Part shown: piece by piece, positions 1 to 9,700 of the stretch | How the letters are laid out: every line of letters starts with the position of its first letter | How positions within the stretch are numbered: position 1 is the first letter of the stretch | Assembly: GCF_005116445.1 (NCBI RefSeq) | Contig: NZ_SWBQ01000005.1 | Span: 186,001 to 250,000, forward strand | Length of the DNA: 64,000 nt | Reading direction: 5' to 3' | Source of the DNA: Pedobacter frigoris | GTDB lineage: Bacteria; Bacteroidota; Bacteroidia; Sphingobacteriales; Sphingobacteriaceae | Notes under the pieces: generated by a model | What the model saw: only the letters and a program-made list of their open reading frames with translations | The model's database searches: none | What the model was told of the DNA's origin: nothing | Translations under genes and position numbers: made by a program

Positions 1-78
1 ACATCACTAATTGCTTGTTATCAATTCGTTGCGGGTATTGTTGAAGCATCGGGAGGTAAAGGATTAAAGAAAATCAAG

Positions 79-591
79 ATGATTGGAATGGATATTATTG
101 CTCCAGATGAAAAGGAGCGCATTGAAAATTTGAACAAGTATAAAATCATTTATACAAAGTCTGAACCCGTATTTGATCAGTTAGCTGCCATTACAGCGAC
201 CATGCTTAATACACCTGTTGCGATGATAAATTTTATAGATCGTAATACTGTATGGACAGGCAGGACTGAAAATAAGATAAACAGTGAAGGCGCATTTGAC
301 TGTATTAGTTTATGTTCTTTGGCAGTGCTTAAAGGGAGTGAACATGCATTTCAAAATGTAACCAAGGAATTGTTCCTGATTTCAAATCCCCTGATTGCAG
401 GAGAATACGGCCTTAAATTTTATGCTGCGGCACCAATAACTACTGATGATGGCTTTCATGTAGGCTCCGTTTGCATTGTTGATAAACAACACAGAAGCTT
501 CGGCGAAGTTGAGCAAAAGAAACTGGAATGGGTAGCTTCTATGGTCAGATTGGAAATGAATAAGAGAATTGCCCTGAACGCCTGTGCCTAG
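79..591 (+). CDS. GAF-domain protein
   Basis: Small soluble protein of about 170 residues that is almost entirely one GAF domain (roughly residues 28-165). It has the usual pattern of an N-terminal helix, a FIDRNTVW-type strand early in the fold, and a C-terminal half reading YAAAPI then GSVCIVD. Stand-alone GAF proteins of this kind are common in Bacteroidota and act as small-molecule or redox sensors; the ligand cannot be told from sequence. The reading frame stays open from base 1 of the window, so the true start may lie upstream. The ATG at 79 and the ATG at 88 (MDIIAPDE) are the candidate starts here. No kinase or output domain is attached. Confidence 0.75.
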   Translation: MIGMDIIAPDEKERIENLNKYKIIYTKSEPVFDQLAAITATMLNTPVAMINFIDRNTVWTGRTENKINSEGAFDCISLCSLAVLKGSEHAFQNVTKELFLISNPLIAGEYGLKFYAAAPITTDDGFHVGSVCIVDKQHRSFGEVEQKKLEWVASMVRLEMNKRIALNACA

Positions 592-658
592 AATATAAAA
601 ATAGTCCTATTTGGTTATTTTCATAAATAGTGAGGAGCTTTCCGGAAAATTTATTTTT

Positions 659-1033
659 ATGGAAAAGCTGAAGGCATGCTTTTTTTGCAGCCGTTCTATT
701 AAGGGGCGATCAGATAAGAGGTTTTGTAATGATCTTTGCAGAAGTAGCTACAATTATGGAATCCGGCGACGGACCTCAATGCTTTTGATCAGCCATATCA
801 ATTGTACGTTAACAAGGAACAGGCGTATTCTGGATAAACTGATCACAGCTGGTCATGCACAAGTAAGCAAAGAAGTTTTATTAAGTGATGGTTTTGATTT
901 TGAACATTATACCAGTGTTGTCAGTGAAAGTTTCAATACCTATTGCTTTTGCTATGACCTGGGTTATCAGATCATTGGCGAAGAACAGATTTTGCTGATC
1001 AAAAAGGAGGAACTCTCCGGATTAAATTCTTGA
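659..1033 (+). CDS. Zinc-ribbon conserved hypothetical protein
   Basis: A 124-residue protein. The N-terminus carries a CxxC...CxxxC zinc-ribbon pattern (CFFC, then CNDLC about 14 residues later) followed by SSYNY. This resembles a widespread Bacteroidota family of unknown function in which the ribbon is followed by a helix containing a RNRRIL-type motif and a C-terminal domain with GFDFEHYT and CYDLGY. All these blocks are visible here. The ATG at 659 is preferred over the upstream TTG at 611 because the ribbon then starts near the N-terminus, as in relatives. The role is unknown. It follows the GAF gene in the same direction and converges on the next gene. Confidence 0.7.
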   Translation: MEKLKACFFCSRSIKGRSDKRFCNDLCRSSYNYGIRRRTSMLLISHINCTLTRNRRILDKLITAGHAQVSKEVLLSDGFDFEHYTSVVSESFNTYCFCYDLGYQIIGEEQILLIKKEELSGLNS

Positions 1034-1040
1034 GTCTGAT

Positions 1041-4000
1041 TTATTCTTTAAGAATTTTGAAATGTCTGGTGCCCATAACATCAGATACCTGTAACAGATA
1101 AAAACCTTTTTCTATTTTTTCTATTCCTGACAATATGTTCTCCCCGGGTCTTAATTTTCTTTGTATAATTATTCGTCCGAAGAGATCTCTTAAAGTAATG
1201 CTGCACTCGATATAAGTCGCTCTTCTTAGAAACAGTTTGTCTTTAAAAGGATTTGGATAGACCATCATTCCCTCAATACTTTCATCCGGCGGCCAGTTTT
1301 CAGTCTCTAACTGAAGGGTAAATCGTTCACTTCCGTAGGTTTCCTTTATTGCAGGATCAATAGTAAACTCATATAAATAATTTTTTCCTGTTAATCTGAG
1401 ACTTTGATTTAGGTATTTGTCAAGAAGAGATACCGTTGCGCCTTTAAAATTCTCAATACCAGTTAGTGTCAGCTGATACCTTCCGGCTTCCCATCCTTTA
1501 ACATGTAGTGATACCTCCTTGTCAAATCCGTTTAGCGACCTTTCATTTATGGCCAGAAGCTGACCTTTCACCATACATGCAATACTTACGTAGCCCTCGT
1601 CTATCTTTAATGCATCGCGGTCATCTATTCCGTCATTACCGACGGCCGGGAATTTGATTTTACAATGCTGTTTAAAAATTCCTTTTGAAAGCTCAAGACT
1701 CAATGTGTTCACTTCCTTAGTCGCGTCAGGTGCGTTAATGACCGAAGTTTTGATGAATGATGCCGGAGCGGGGGGTACTGAAGCATCAGAAAAATATTTG
1801 CTGGTTTCAGTAAATGTGATTGTCCCACTGGAAAAGCCATTTTTAACCTTTACAAAAAAACCACTGCCTGAAGGAATATGCGTTTCCGGTAAATCACTCA
1901 CGGTATAGGCATTGTTTAATGGGTCAAATATCCAAACAAAGTCAGCCAGATTCTCTTTAATTAACTTTCTCCAGGTTATTGCCGCAGGATAAGGATTACC
2001 AATTAAATTGAAGCCATCTCCATCTTTTCCCTCGTTCCTGTTATCAAGTGCAACAGATAAATTCCCGGTATGTATAATTCCCGAGTGAGTTAAAATATAG
2101 CCCTTAGGATTTGAAAATGGGACATTTTGTATCTGCTTCAGGTATGCATTTGATACGGTTTTTTCTCCTCTGGAAAATACGCAGAGACCCTTTCCAAAAG
2201 GGATGCTTATAAATGCATTGGCTATCGGGATATATTTTTGAGAGAGCTTTCCTGATACAGACTGATCATGAGTGTAAATAGTTGCACTATTCAGAGGGGA
2301 AGGGTCAAATCCATTACTTGCACCTCCAGAGCCTGTTACGAACATGCTATTTTGTATGGCTGCAATCGTATAGCTCCTGCTGCCTTGATTTTCGGAATGA
2401 TATACAGGGGAAGCAAGAAGTTTCCAGCCTCTGGCGGTTGCGGGCGAAGGGTAGTCACCGTCGATGTATTTCTGAACATGCACAATTCCGGCGATGGCTG
2501 CGGAATCCGTTTTTAGTATAGGCAAAAGTGAAGCTGTTTGCTGTTGGGTTGCCAGTAGTTTGAGGTAGCCGTTTGAGTTGAGTGTGCCATTGTCTAATTT
2601 TACTTCTCCGGATACCAAAATAGGGGCATTCATCAAGAATACGTTTGCTGCGAGGGATTGGCTGTTCTCTATCCTGTAAATGTTTGTAGTTCCACTGCCC
2701 GTGAAATGTTGAACAGGCTGGTTGCCAGAAAAAATTAGCGTACCAAGGCGCTGAGCCATAGAAATGTTTCCATGATTTATGACATCTCCACCACAGTTTA
2801 AAGATGCATTATTACCGAGAGAGATTCTCGCCATTGACTTAATCTCCACTTTACAATTCACCTTCAGTTTACCTTCGATTAAGAGCTGCGCTCCGCTCTC
2901 AAGTATAAAGCTGTTGCAACTGAGGTTTTGTGCGGCTTCAATCTGGAGCACCTTGCCTGCAGCAATAACAATATTTGAATTTAATACAGGTATCGTGCTA
3001 TTTTGCCAGTTCCCTGCCGTTGTCCAGGAAGAATTGAACGTTCCTGTAAACCTGGAGCGTTCTGCAGGATTGTATTCCTCGCCAGACACGCTATAAAAGT
3101 CAGCGTTGTTCTTTTGGTTCTCATATTCGGTCTGAAGCCATGGCAGGGTTCTGACGAGTTTATGTATCCTTAATTCATCCACAATCCCTTTGAATGGCAA
3201 CGAGCTAGATTTATTTGTGCCAATTCTGATAGCGCCACCAGCGCCAAGTCTTTGCAATGTGCCCGACCTGCCGAGGTCTGCGACGCCATTCACAAAAAGA
3301 TTATTGTCCTTTCCATTTGATGTAGCACAGACATAATACCATTTGTCTCTTTGCAATTTAATGCCGCCGGTACTGATGAATGTAGCCGAAGTTGCCCTGC
3401 GCATTTCAAATGCAAGGTTGTCGTTGGCATTTAGCTTGAGTGTATATCCATTAGCACCGAAAGTTCCGCTGGTATCATTACTGATGATGACTTGTTCCAG
3501 TCCTGTTGCATTTAGCCTGATCCATGCTGATAGCGTGAGGACCGTACTTGTTTCCTCTCCTGTAGTCATATACTGTGAGGTTCCGTTAAACTGTACCCCA
3601 GTGCCGAGTAGTGCCGTGCTGACATCCTGCGGCCCCATGTCCGGGCTTCCTGTCAGGCGGTTTTCAGAGGCCTGTGTTTTGGCATCCCTGCTTATACAGG
3701 GCGAATCATCCAGGTTCATGTGCCAGACCCTGCTATACTCACTGTCTGTCCAGGTATTCTTAGCAAATGATCCTTCAGTATCATGCAGAACAGACGAGCC
3801 ATAATACAAGAACAAGGAAGTAGGGGTAGAAGTACTCATATTAGCCGATAGTGAAGGGATCTTCACCCACAGTCTTAACTTGCCCGTAGCGGCTTCATAA
3901 TGCTCCAGCTCGAAATTAAGCGGGCTTGCTGCAGCTGTACTCAACGCCAGATTTATGTCTCTTCCTTTAATGTCTCTCACCTTGTTGCCGCAATTGCCGG

Positions 4001-4229
4001 GTACATGAATAAAATCCGGATCGGTTAATTCAATTAAGACCGGAAAATCTGTAAGGTCATAGTAAATGGTATTTGACTGGACACGAACGGCAATAGGGGA
4101 TACTTTATTCTTATCAATCGTAATCTTTTTCCTGTGTGTGTAATTGCTCATCCAGGATTGTCCAAAAGACTGATGATGTAATAAAAGGAATGTACCCGTG
4201 ATCAGAACTGAATTTAAAAACTTACCCAT
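1041..4229 (-). CDS. Secreted LamG/DUF2341 protein with T9SS sorting domain
   Basis: A 1062-residue secreted protein. A signal peptide (MGKFLNSVLITGTFLLL... ending in SFGQS) is followed by a DUF2341-like region (about 25-155), a LamG/concanavalin-type beta-sandwich (about 170-365), a long beta-rich stretch with a TTAGNWQNSTIP motif, and a C-terminal T9SS type A sorting domain (YPNPF motif, ending in GFYLLQV and FKILKE). It is probably exported through the type IX system and anchored at the cell surface, perhaps binding polysaccharide or acting as an adhesin. No catalytic residues are recognised. The ATG at 4229 is chosen because it opens directly onto the signal peptide; an in-frame TTG lies at 4247. 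It is divergent from the mini-protein gene at 4340. Confidence 0.85.
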   Translation of the reverse strand: MGKFLNSVLITGTFLLLHHQSFGQSWMSNYTHRKKITIDKNKVSPIAVRVQSNTIYYDLTDFPVLIELTDPDFIHVPGNCGNKVRDIKGRDINLALSTAAASPLNFELEHYEAATGKLRLWVKIPSLSANMSTSTPTSLFLYYGSSVLHDTEGSFAKNTWTDSEYSRVWHMNLDDSPCISRDAKTQASENRLTGSPDMGPQDVSTALLGTGVQFNGTSQYMTTGEETSTVLTLSAWIRLNATGLEQVIISNDTSGTFGANGYTLKLNANDNLAFEMRRATSATFISTGGIKLQRDKWYYVCATSNGKDNNLFVNGVADLGRSGTLQRLGAGGAIRIGTNKSSSLPFKGIVDELRIHKLVRTLPWLQTEYENQKNNADFYSVSGEEYNPAERSRFTGTFNSSWTTAGNWQNSTIPVLNSNIVIAAGKVLQIEAAQNLSCNSFILESGAQLLIEGKLKVNCKVEIKSMARISLGNNASLNCGGDVINHGNISMAQRLGTLIFSGNQPVQHFTGSGTTNIYRIENSQSLAANVFLMNAPILVSGEVKLDNGTLNSNGYLKLLATQQQTASLLPILKTDSAAIAGIVHVQKYIDGDYPSPATARGWKLLASPVYHSENQGSRSYTIAAIQNSMFVTGSGGASNGFDPSPLNSATIYTHDQSVSGKLSQKYIPIANAFISIPFGKGLCVFSRGEKTVSNAYLKQIQNVPFSNPKGYILTHSGIIHTGNLSVALDNRNEGKDGDGFNLIGNPYPAAITWRKLIKENLADFVWIFDPLNNAYTVSDLPETHIPSGSGFFVKVKNGFSSGTITFTETSKYFSDASVPPAPASFIKTSVINAPDATKEVNTLSLELSKGIFKQHCKIKFPAVGNDGIDDRDALKIDEGYVSIACMVKGQLLAINERSLNGFDKEVSLHVKGWEAGRYQLTLTGIENFKGATVSLLDKYLNQSLRLTGKNYLYEFTIDPAIKETYGSERFTLQLETENWPPDESIEGMMVYPNPFKDKLFLRRATYIECSITLRDLFGRIIIQRKLRPGENILSGIEKIEKGFYLLQVSDVMGTRHFKILKE

Positions 4230-4339
4230 ACTTATTTGCTTGCGCAAATTTGTATAGTCAGTAGGTTAATAGTCGGTTATTCTACGCTTAATTTTATTCG
4301 GGGTTGTTTTTCTTAGTGAAATTAGATGAATTTCGCCAC

Positions 4340-4537
4340 ATGAAAGCAAATTTTAAACAGCTGAAAGTGTACATTCTATTTACTGCGCTTATGATCATGA
4401 ATACCATAGCGATGGGACAGGGTAATCCAGGATTGCCAGGTGAAGATCCCGATGTGCCTATAGATGGAGGTATTGGAATCCTCTTATTTGCAGGGGCAGC
4501 CTATGGTATTAAAAAGGTCCGGGAAATGAATAACTGA
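4340..4537 (+). CDS. PID-CTERM-like mini-protein
   Basis: A 65-residue protein with a compact layout: N-terminal signal peptide (basic MKANFKQLK, hydrophobic core, ending near AMGQG), a short Gly/Pro/Asp linker reading GLPGEDPDVPIDGG, one hydrophobic segment (IGILLFAGAAYGI) and a basic tail (KKVREMNN). The VPIDGG plus membrane segment plus basic tail matches what is described as the PID-CTERM sorting signal in Bacteroidota. The mature protein would have almost no body besides the sorting signal. The ATG at 4340 is preferred to a TTG at 4304. It is divergent from the T9SS protein, with 110 bases between the starts, so the two may share control. Function is unknown. Confidence 0.65.
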   Translation: MKANFKQLKVYILFTALMIMNTIAMGQGNPGLPGEDPDVPIDGGIGILLFAGAAYGIKKVREMNN

Positions 4538-4538
4538 T

Positions 4539-5393
4539 TTAAACCAGGATACCTTCTTTTTTCAGGATATAGTTATAAATCCCTTCGATAGGCTTTTGGT
4601 AAATTTTCCCTAGTTTGACATCATTTTCAAGACAAATTTCGCGTAAGATATCCTGATAATAAAAAGCTATTGATCCCACAAAATGACAGTCCAGGTTTTT
4701 ATAGTTTTTGTAATCTTTGATGTTGGTGTCTACAAATTCCTGAAAGCCCTCACGAAGAATATCTATAATCCAGGGGTGATCGCGATGACCTGCCATAAAA
4801 CGGCTGATGGAAGCAAGATAGGTGTTTGGGAAAGATTTCTGGTAAACATTGGTGATGACTGTTTCTTTATCTACCTGGTAAGTACTTGCAAATTCTTTAC
4901 TCAGATCAGCAGGCATTTTTCCATAAAGATAAGATGTGATCATTTTGCGGCCAAAATAAGTGCCGGCTCCTTCGTCGCCCAGCACGTAACCCAGACCGTG
5001 AACACCATTGTGTACATCCTTTCCATCGTAATAGGAGATATTGGATCCCGTACCCAAAATGCAGGTAAGGCCTTCCTTATCGCCACAGGTAGCATACGCA
5101 GAACCTAGCAAATCATGTTCTACCGAAACGTAGGCTTTGGTAAAAAATGATGAAATTCCGTTAGATATCACTTCAATTTTATCAGGTGAAGAACACCCCG
5201 CCCCAAAAAAGTATATTTCCTTCACCCTATCTGCATATTCAGCAATTTCCTTTTTCTTAGAAAACAGCTTGAAGATATCGTGGGCGTTTAAAAAATAAGG
5301 GTTTATACCTTGCGTGCTGAAGTTGATTTGTTCATTCGGGCTGTAACCCATCCAATCGGTTTTTGAAGAACCACTGTCTGCTACTAGAATCAT
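4539..5393 (-). CDS. N-acetylglucosamine kinase-like BadF/BcrA ATPase
   Basis: A 284-residue kinase of the actin-like ATPase fold. Phosphate-1 motif DSGSSKTDW is at residues 6-14, the likely catalytic Asp is in VEHDLLGSA (D94), phosphate-2 motif LGTGSN is at 113-118, and the GDEGAGTYFGR signature is at 139-149. Bacteroidota homologues are usually annotated as N-acetylglucosamine kinases, which phosphorylate GlcNAc during cell-wall or chitin sugar recycling; the substrate here is inferred from family resemblance only. It lies 18 bases after the TolC gene in the same direction, so it may be the last gene of the efflux operon although the function looks unrelated. Confidence 0.75.
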   Translation of the reverse strand: MILVADSGSSKTDWMGYSPNEQINFSTQGINPYFLNAHDIFKLFSKKKEIAEYADRVKEIYFFGAGCSSPDKIEVISNGISSFFTKAYVSVEHDLLGSAYATCGDKEGLTCILGTGSNISYYDGKDVHNGVHGLGYVLGDEGAGTYFGRKMITSYLYGKMPADLSKEFASTYQVDKETVITNVYQKSFPNTYLASISRFMAGHRDHPWIIDILREGFQEFVDTNIKDYKNYKNLDCHFVGSIAFYYQDILREICLENDVKLGKIYQKPIEGIYNYILKKEGILV

Positions 5394-5411
5394 TTGATAA
5401 AAATACTAATC

Positions 5412-6728
5412 TTATTGAATATTTAAAGTGCCACTGATCTCTTTTAGACTGATTTCTGTAAGTTTTGCCTGATATTGGGCCTCCAAAAATCTTGTGATCG
5501 CATCAATTGAATTTTTTTGGGCCTCTCTTAGCTCAAGTGGCGCAATACTGCCTAACCTGTATTTTTCAAGGGTAATCTCCAAACTTTGTTTTGCAATATC
5601 AACATTGTTCCGTTCCACTTTTACCAGATCCAGATTGGTGCTGTAATTTTGATACGCTGCAATCAGCTGGGCACTGATCTCCTGTTTTACCTTGTCCAGT
5701 GTCAGTTCTGAAGAACTGATCTGTATCTTCGCATTACGCTCATTTTGTCTTTGCAGAAACCCATTGAATATGTTCAGGCTGGCAGTCACACCATACGTAA
5801 AGCCGTTTGCCTTCTGCTGGGTATTGAACCCGGTAGGGCTAGAACTTTTTTGAAATTCATAGCCACTGTTTACCGCCACCACCGGGTAGCGCTGGCCTTT
5901 AACCTGCTTCAGGTTCAGTTCGGCTATTTTTTTGTTGATGAAAGCATTCTGTAAATCGGGATTCAACTGTTCCATTTGGGAAGCCAGAGCGGTATAATCT
6001 AGTTTTGCATCAATATTTATTACTTCATCTACCTTGAAATCCGTATTAAGGTCTCTGGCCAACACCTGGTTTAGTGTGGTTTTGGCAGTCTTCAGCAAAT
6101 TCAATTCCTGCAGGTATGCTGATGTATCTGTATTGTAGTCTACCGTCGCAGTCAATACATCCAGCTTAGAACCTCTTCCTATTGAAAGTTTGTTGTTTGC
6201 TATTCTCAGACGAAGCTGTGATACATCCATAGCACTATCTCTGGCTATTACGAGTTGCTGTTCTTTTAATACCGTATAGTATGAATTTACTACGGCGCTG
6301 ATGGTCGTTAAAATGGTTGCTTTGGCATTTACTTCACCTAGTTTCTGAAGTTCTTTAAGTCTTTCATAATTGGTAAACATTTGCAGACCATCAAAGATTG
6401 TCCATCCAAGGGCTACACCATAGCTCATATTGCTGTTCCTTACATTATTTAGGGTTTGCTGATTGCCGCTGCTTTGTGTTCTGGTCGTATTCTGAATACT
6501 ACCGCCTTCACTGAAACTGGCATCCAGCCTTGGCAAAATACCGGCATTACCAGCATTAACGTTGTTTTTAGCAATCTGAACATCGTTATTTACCAGTTTG
6601 ATATCGTAGTTATTTTTTAAAGCAATGCTGATGGCTTCCTGGAGTGTCAATTTTTCCTGAGCAGAGACCAGCTGTACCGAACAGGCCAGCATGACGATCA
6701 TTGAAAATAAATTTCTATTGCGCTTCAT
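5412..6728 (-). CDS. TolC-family outer membrane efflux protein
   Basis: A 438-residue outer-membrane channel protein. Signal peptide MKRNRNLFSMIVMLACSVQLVSAQ is followed by two OEP repeats typical of TolC/OprM proteins, each with long amphipathic helices and a beta segment (WTIFDGLQMF in the first, ASLNIFNGFLQR in the second). It would provide the outer-membrane duct for the pump encoded just upstream. The ATG at 6728 gives a normal signal peptide and a 7-base gap after the pump gene. An upstream in-frame ATG at 6752 would overlap the pump gene by 17 bases and add eight residues before the signal peptide, so it is less likely. Confidence 0.9.
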   Translation of the reverse strand: MKRNRNLFSMIVMLACSVQLVSAQEKLTLQEAISIALKNNYDIKLVNNDVQIAKNNVNAGNAGILPRLDASFSEGGSIQNTTRTQSSGNQQTLNNVRNSNMSYGVALGWTIFDGLQMFTNYERLKELQKLGEVNAKATILTTISAVVNSYYTVLKEQQLVIARDSAMDVSQLRLRIANNKLSIGRGSKLDVLTATVDYNTDTSAYLQELNLLKTAKTTLNQVLARDLNTDFKVDEVINIDAKLDYTALASQMEQLNPDLQNAFINKKIAELNLKQVKGQRYPVVAVNSGYEFQKSSSPTGFNTQQKANGFTYGVTASLNIFNGFLQRQNERNAKIQISSSELTLDKVKQEISAQLIAAYQNYSTNLDLVKVERNNVDIAKQSLEITLEKYRLGSIAPLELREAQKNSIDAITRFLEAQYQAKLTEISLKEISGTLNIQ

Positions 6729-6735
6729 ACCCCAA

Positions 6736-9700
6736 TTATTTTTCGTTTTCATTCTGGATGCTGTCCTTTGTTTCTAGAGATGCCTGCAAGTCCTCGTTCA
6801 CTTTATGTTCCTTTGACCAATAAGAATATATGGCTGGTATTACAAATAAAGTAAGTACCAGGGAGAATGTTGTGCCGCCGACAATTACGATACCCATGCC
6901 CATTCTGCTCTTCGCCGCTGCACCCAATGCCATTGCGATAGGCAGCGCTCCAATAGCAATGGCTAAGCTGGTCATCAGAATCGGTCTCAACCTTGAAACG
7001 GAAGCTTCCCTGATTGCGTCTTGTATACTCATGCCTTTTTCCTTCAGCTGATTGGCAAATTCGACAATAAGAATACCATTTTTCGTTACCAGCCCAATCA
7101 GCATGATCGTCCCGATCTGACTGAAAATATTCCAGCTTTGTCCAAATAACCATAGAGATAAAAAAGCTCCGGCTACAGCCATTGGCACTGTCAATATGAT
7201 GATGATCGGATCAATAAAACTTTCGAATTGAGCAGAAAGGATCAAATATACCAATAGGAGTGCCAGACCAAAAGCAAATAATGTGTTGGATGAACTTTCC
7301 TTAAAGTCCCTGGATTCACCGCCCAAATCGGTAGAGAAACTTTCATCCAGTACTTTCTCCGAAATTTTATCCATTGCCGCAATACCCTCTCCAATACTTC
7401 TGCCAGGTGCCAAACCTGCAGATACTGTTGCAGAAGTAAACCTGTTATTTCTGTAAAGTTGCGGTGGACTGCTTTCCTCCTTTGCTGTTACCAGATTGTC
7501 GAGTTGTATCAGTCCCCCCTTGTCATTTCTTACATACACGGAGCTCAGGTCCAGCGGATCTTTCCTGTCGCCAACCTCAAACTGCCCGATCACCTGGTAT
7601 TGTTTTCCATTCATAAAGAAATAAGAAAAACGCTGACCACTCAACCCTAACTGTAAGGCAGAACCAATATCTGCTGCCGATACACCCAGGTTCTTGGCTT
7701 TTTCCCTGTCTATAGTAAGGTCTATTTCCGGTTTATTAAATTTAAGGTTTACATCAGAAGTAGTAAAGGTAGGATCCTTTGAAACCTCGTCCATGAACAA
7801 GGGAACTTTTTCCCGTAGTTTTTCAAAATTCTGTGCCTGGATGATGTAATTTACCGGCAAGCCGCCGCGTCTTCCTACGGAAATAGTTGGCTGCTGCGTT
7901 ACAGTCACTTTTCCCTCACTATACTTACGGGTCATGCCGGTCAGTTTTTGTGCAATCTCTGCCTGTGTGCGATCCCGGTCTCCAAGATCTACGAGACCCA
8001 TTCTTACAAAACCACTGTTGGTAGAACCGGCACCGCCAAAACCCGGAGAAGTAATGGTAATGTTCACTTTCTTTTCCGGAACAGAATCCGTTATCAGTTG
8101 CTGCACTTTCATAATGAAACGATCGGTATAGGCAAAAGACGAACCTTCTGGCGTAGTAATGTTCATGTTGATCGCACTACGGTCATCATAAGGCGCGGTC
8201 TCCTTAGGCAAGATGATCCAGAACAAAGCAATTAGTCCGACACAGACAGCTATGATTGGAATGGCAAGCCAACGCCTTTCCAGAAACTTATTGAGTTTTT
8301 CTTCATAAACCTCGTTCAGCTTAACAAAATAGGGTTCAGTCAGATTATAGAATTTAGACTTCTTATGTCCCGTTTTTTTCATCAGGTATGCATTCAGCAT
8401 TGGTGTAAGTGTAAGGGACACAAATGCTGAAATCAATACAGCAGCCCCTATTACGATTCCAAACTCTCGAAAGAGCCGGCCTACGAAGCCTTGTAGGAAA
8501 ATTACAGGTAAAAATACCGCTGCAAGGGTAATGGAAATAGAGATTACTGCAAAGAATATCTCATTAGACCCTTTTATAGCTGCCTCAAAAGGTGAATAGC
8601 CTTCCTCTACTTTCTTAAAAATGTTTTCTGTCACCACAATCCCGTCATCCACCACGAGCCCGGTAGCCAACACGATGGCCAGAAGAGAAAGTACGTTAAT
8701 CGAAAACCCAAAGATGTACATGATAAAAAAGGTAAAGATCAATGATACCGGAATGTCGATCAATGGCCTTATCGCAATCGCCCAGTCCCTGAAGAACAAG
8801 TAAATGATCAGGATAACCAAGATCAAAGAAAGGATAATGGTTTCCGCTACCTCTGTTACCGACGATTTGATGAACTTTGTGGTGTCCAGAGATATGTTTA
8901 ATTTAATGTCCTTTGGAATGTCTTTTTGCAGTTGTTCAAAACGCTTGTCAAATTCTTTGGAAATGTCCAGATAATTGGCGCCTGGCTGAGGTATTAAGCC
9001 TACAGCAACCATTGGCTTGCCAGATTCCCTCAACACAGTTTCTTCATTCTCAGAACCAAGGGCGGCATATCCGATGTCCCTTAGTCTAACGATGTTGTTG
9101 GAATCGATTTTCAGGATCAGGTTATTAAACTGCTCTTCATTCGTTAGTTTACCTAATGTTTTTACGATCAGTTCGGTGTTTGCGCCGGTTATTTTTCCGG
9201 AGGGAAGTTCCACGTTCTCTTTGTCCAGGGCAGTCACAATATCCTGGGTAGTGAGACCGTAGGCAGCCAGTTTGTCCGGTGCAATCCTGATGCGCATGGC
9301 ATATTTTCGCTGCCCCTGTATCTGTATGCTGCTGACACCGGAAATGGTCTGTAAACGTTCTGCAATTACATTTTCTGCATAATCACTCAATTCCATTACA
9401 TTGCGTTTATCGCTTTGTATGGTCATGGTAATTACCGCATCAGAGTTGGCATCGGCCTTACTTACAACGGGATTCCCGTCAATGTCTTTAGGCAGACTTC
9501 TGGCCGCCTGAGATACCTTGTCACGGACATCATTTGCCGCATCATCAATATTTTTGTCCAGGTTAAATTCAATCGTGATGTTGCTCGTTCCCTGGTTGCT
9601 CGACGAGGAGATGTTCCTGATTCCATCTATTCCATTGATTGATTTTTCAAGAGGCTCCGTGATCTGCGATTCAATGATATCTGAATTGGCCCCCGGATAA

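Noticed and set aside
3343..3804. 153-codon open frame antisense to the T9SS protein gene
   Set aside because: It is fully embedded in a supported gene and has no independent evidence.
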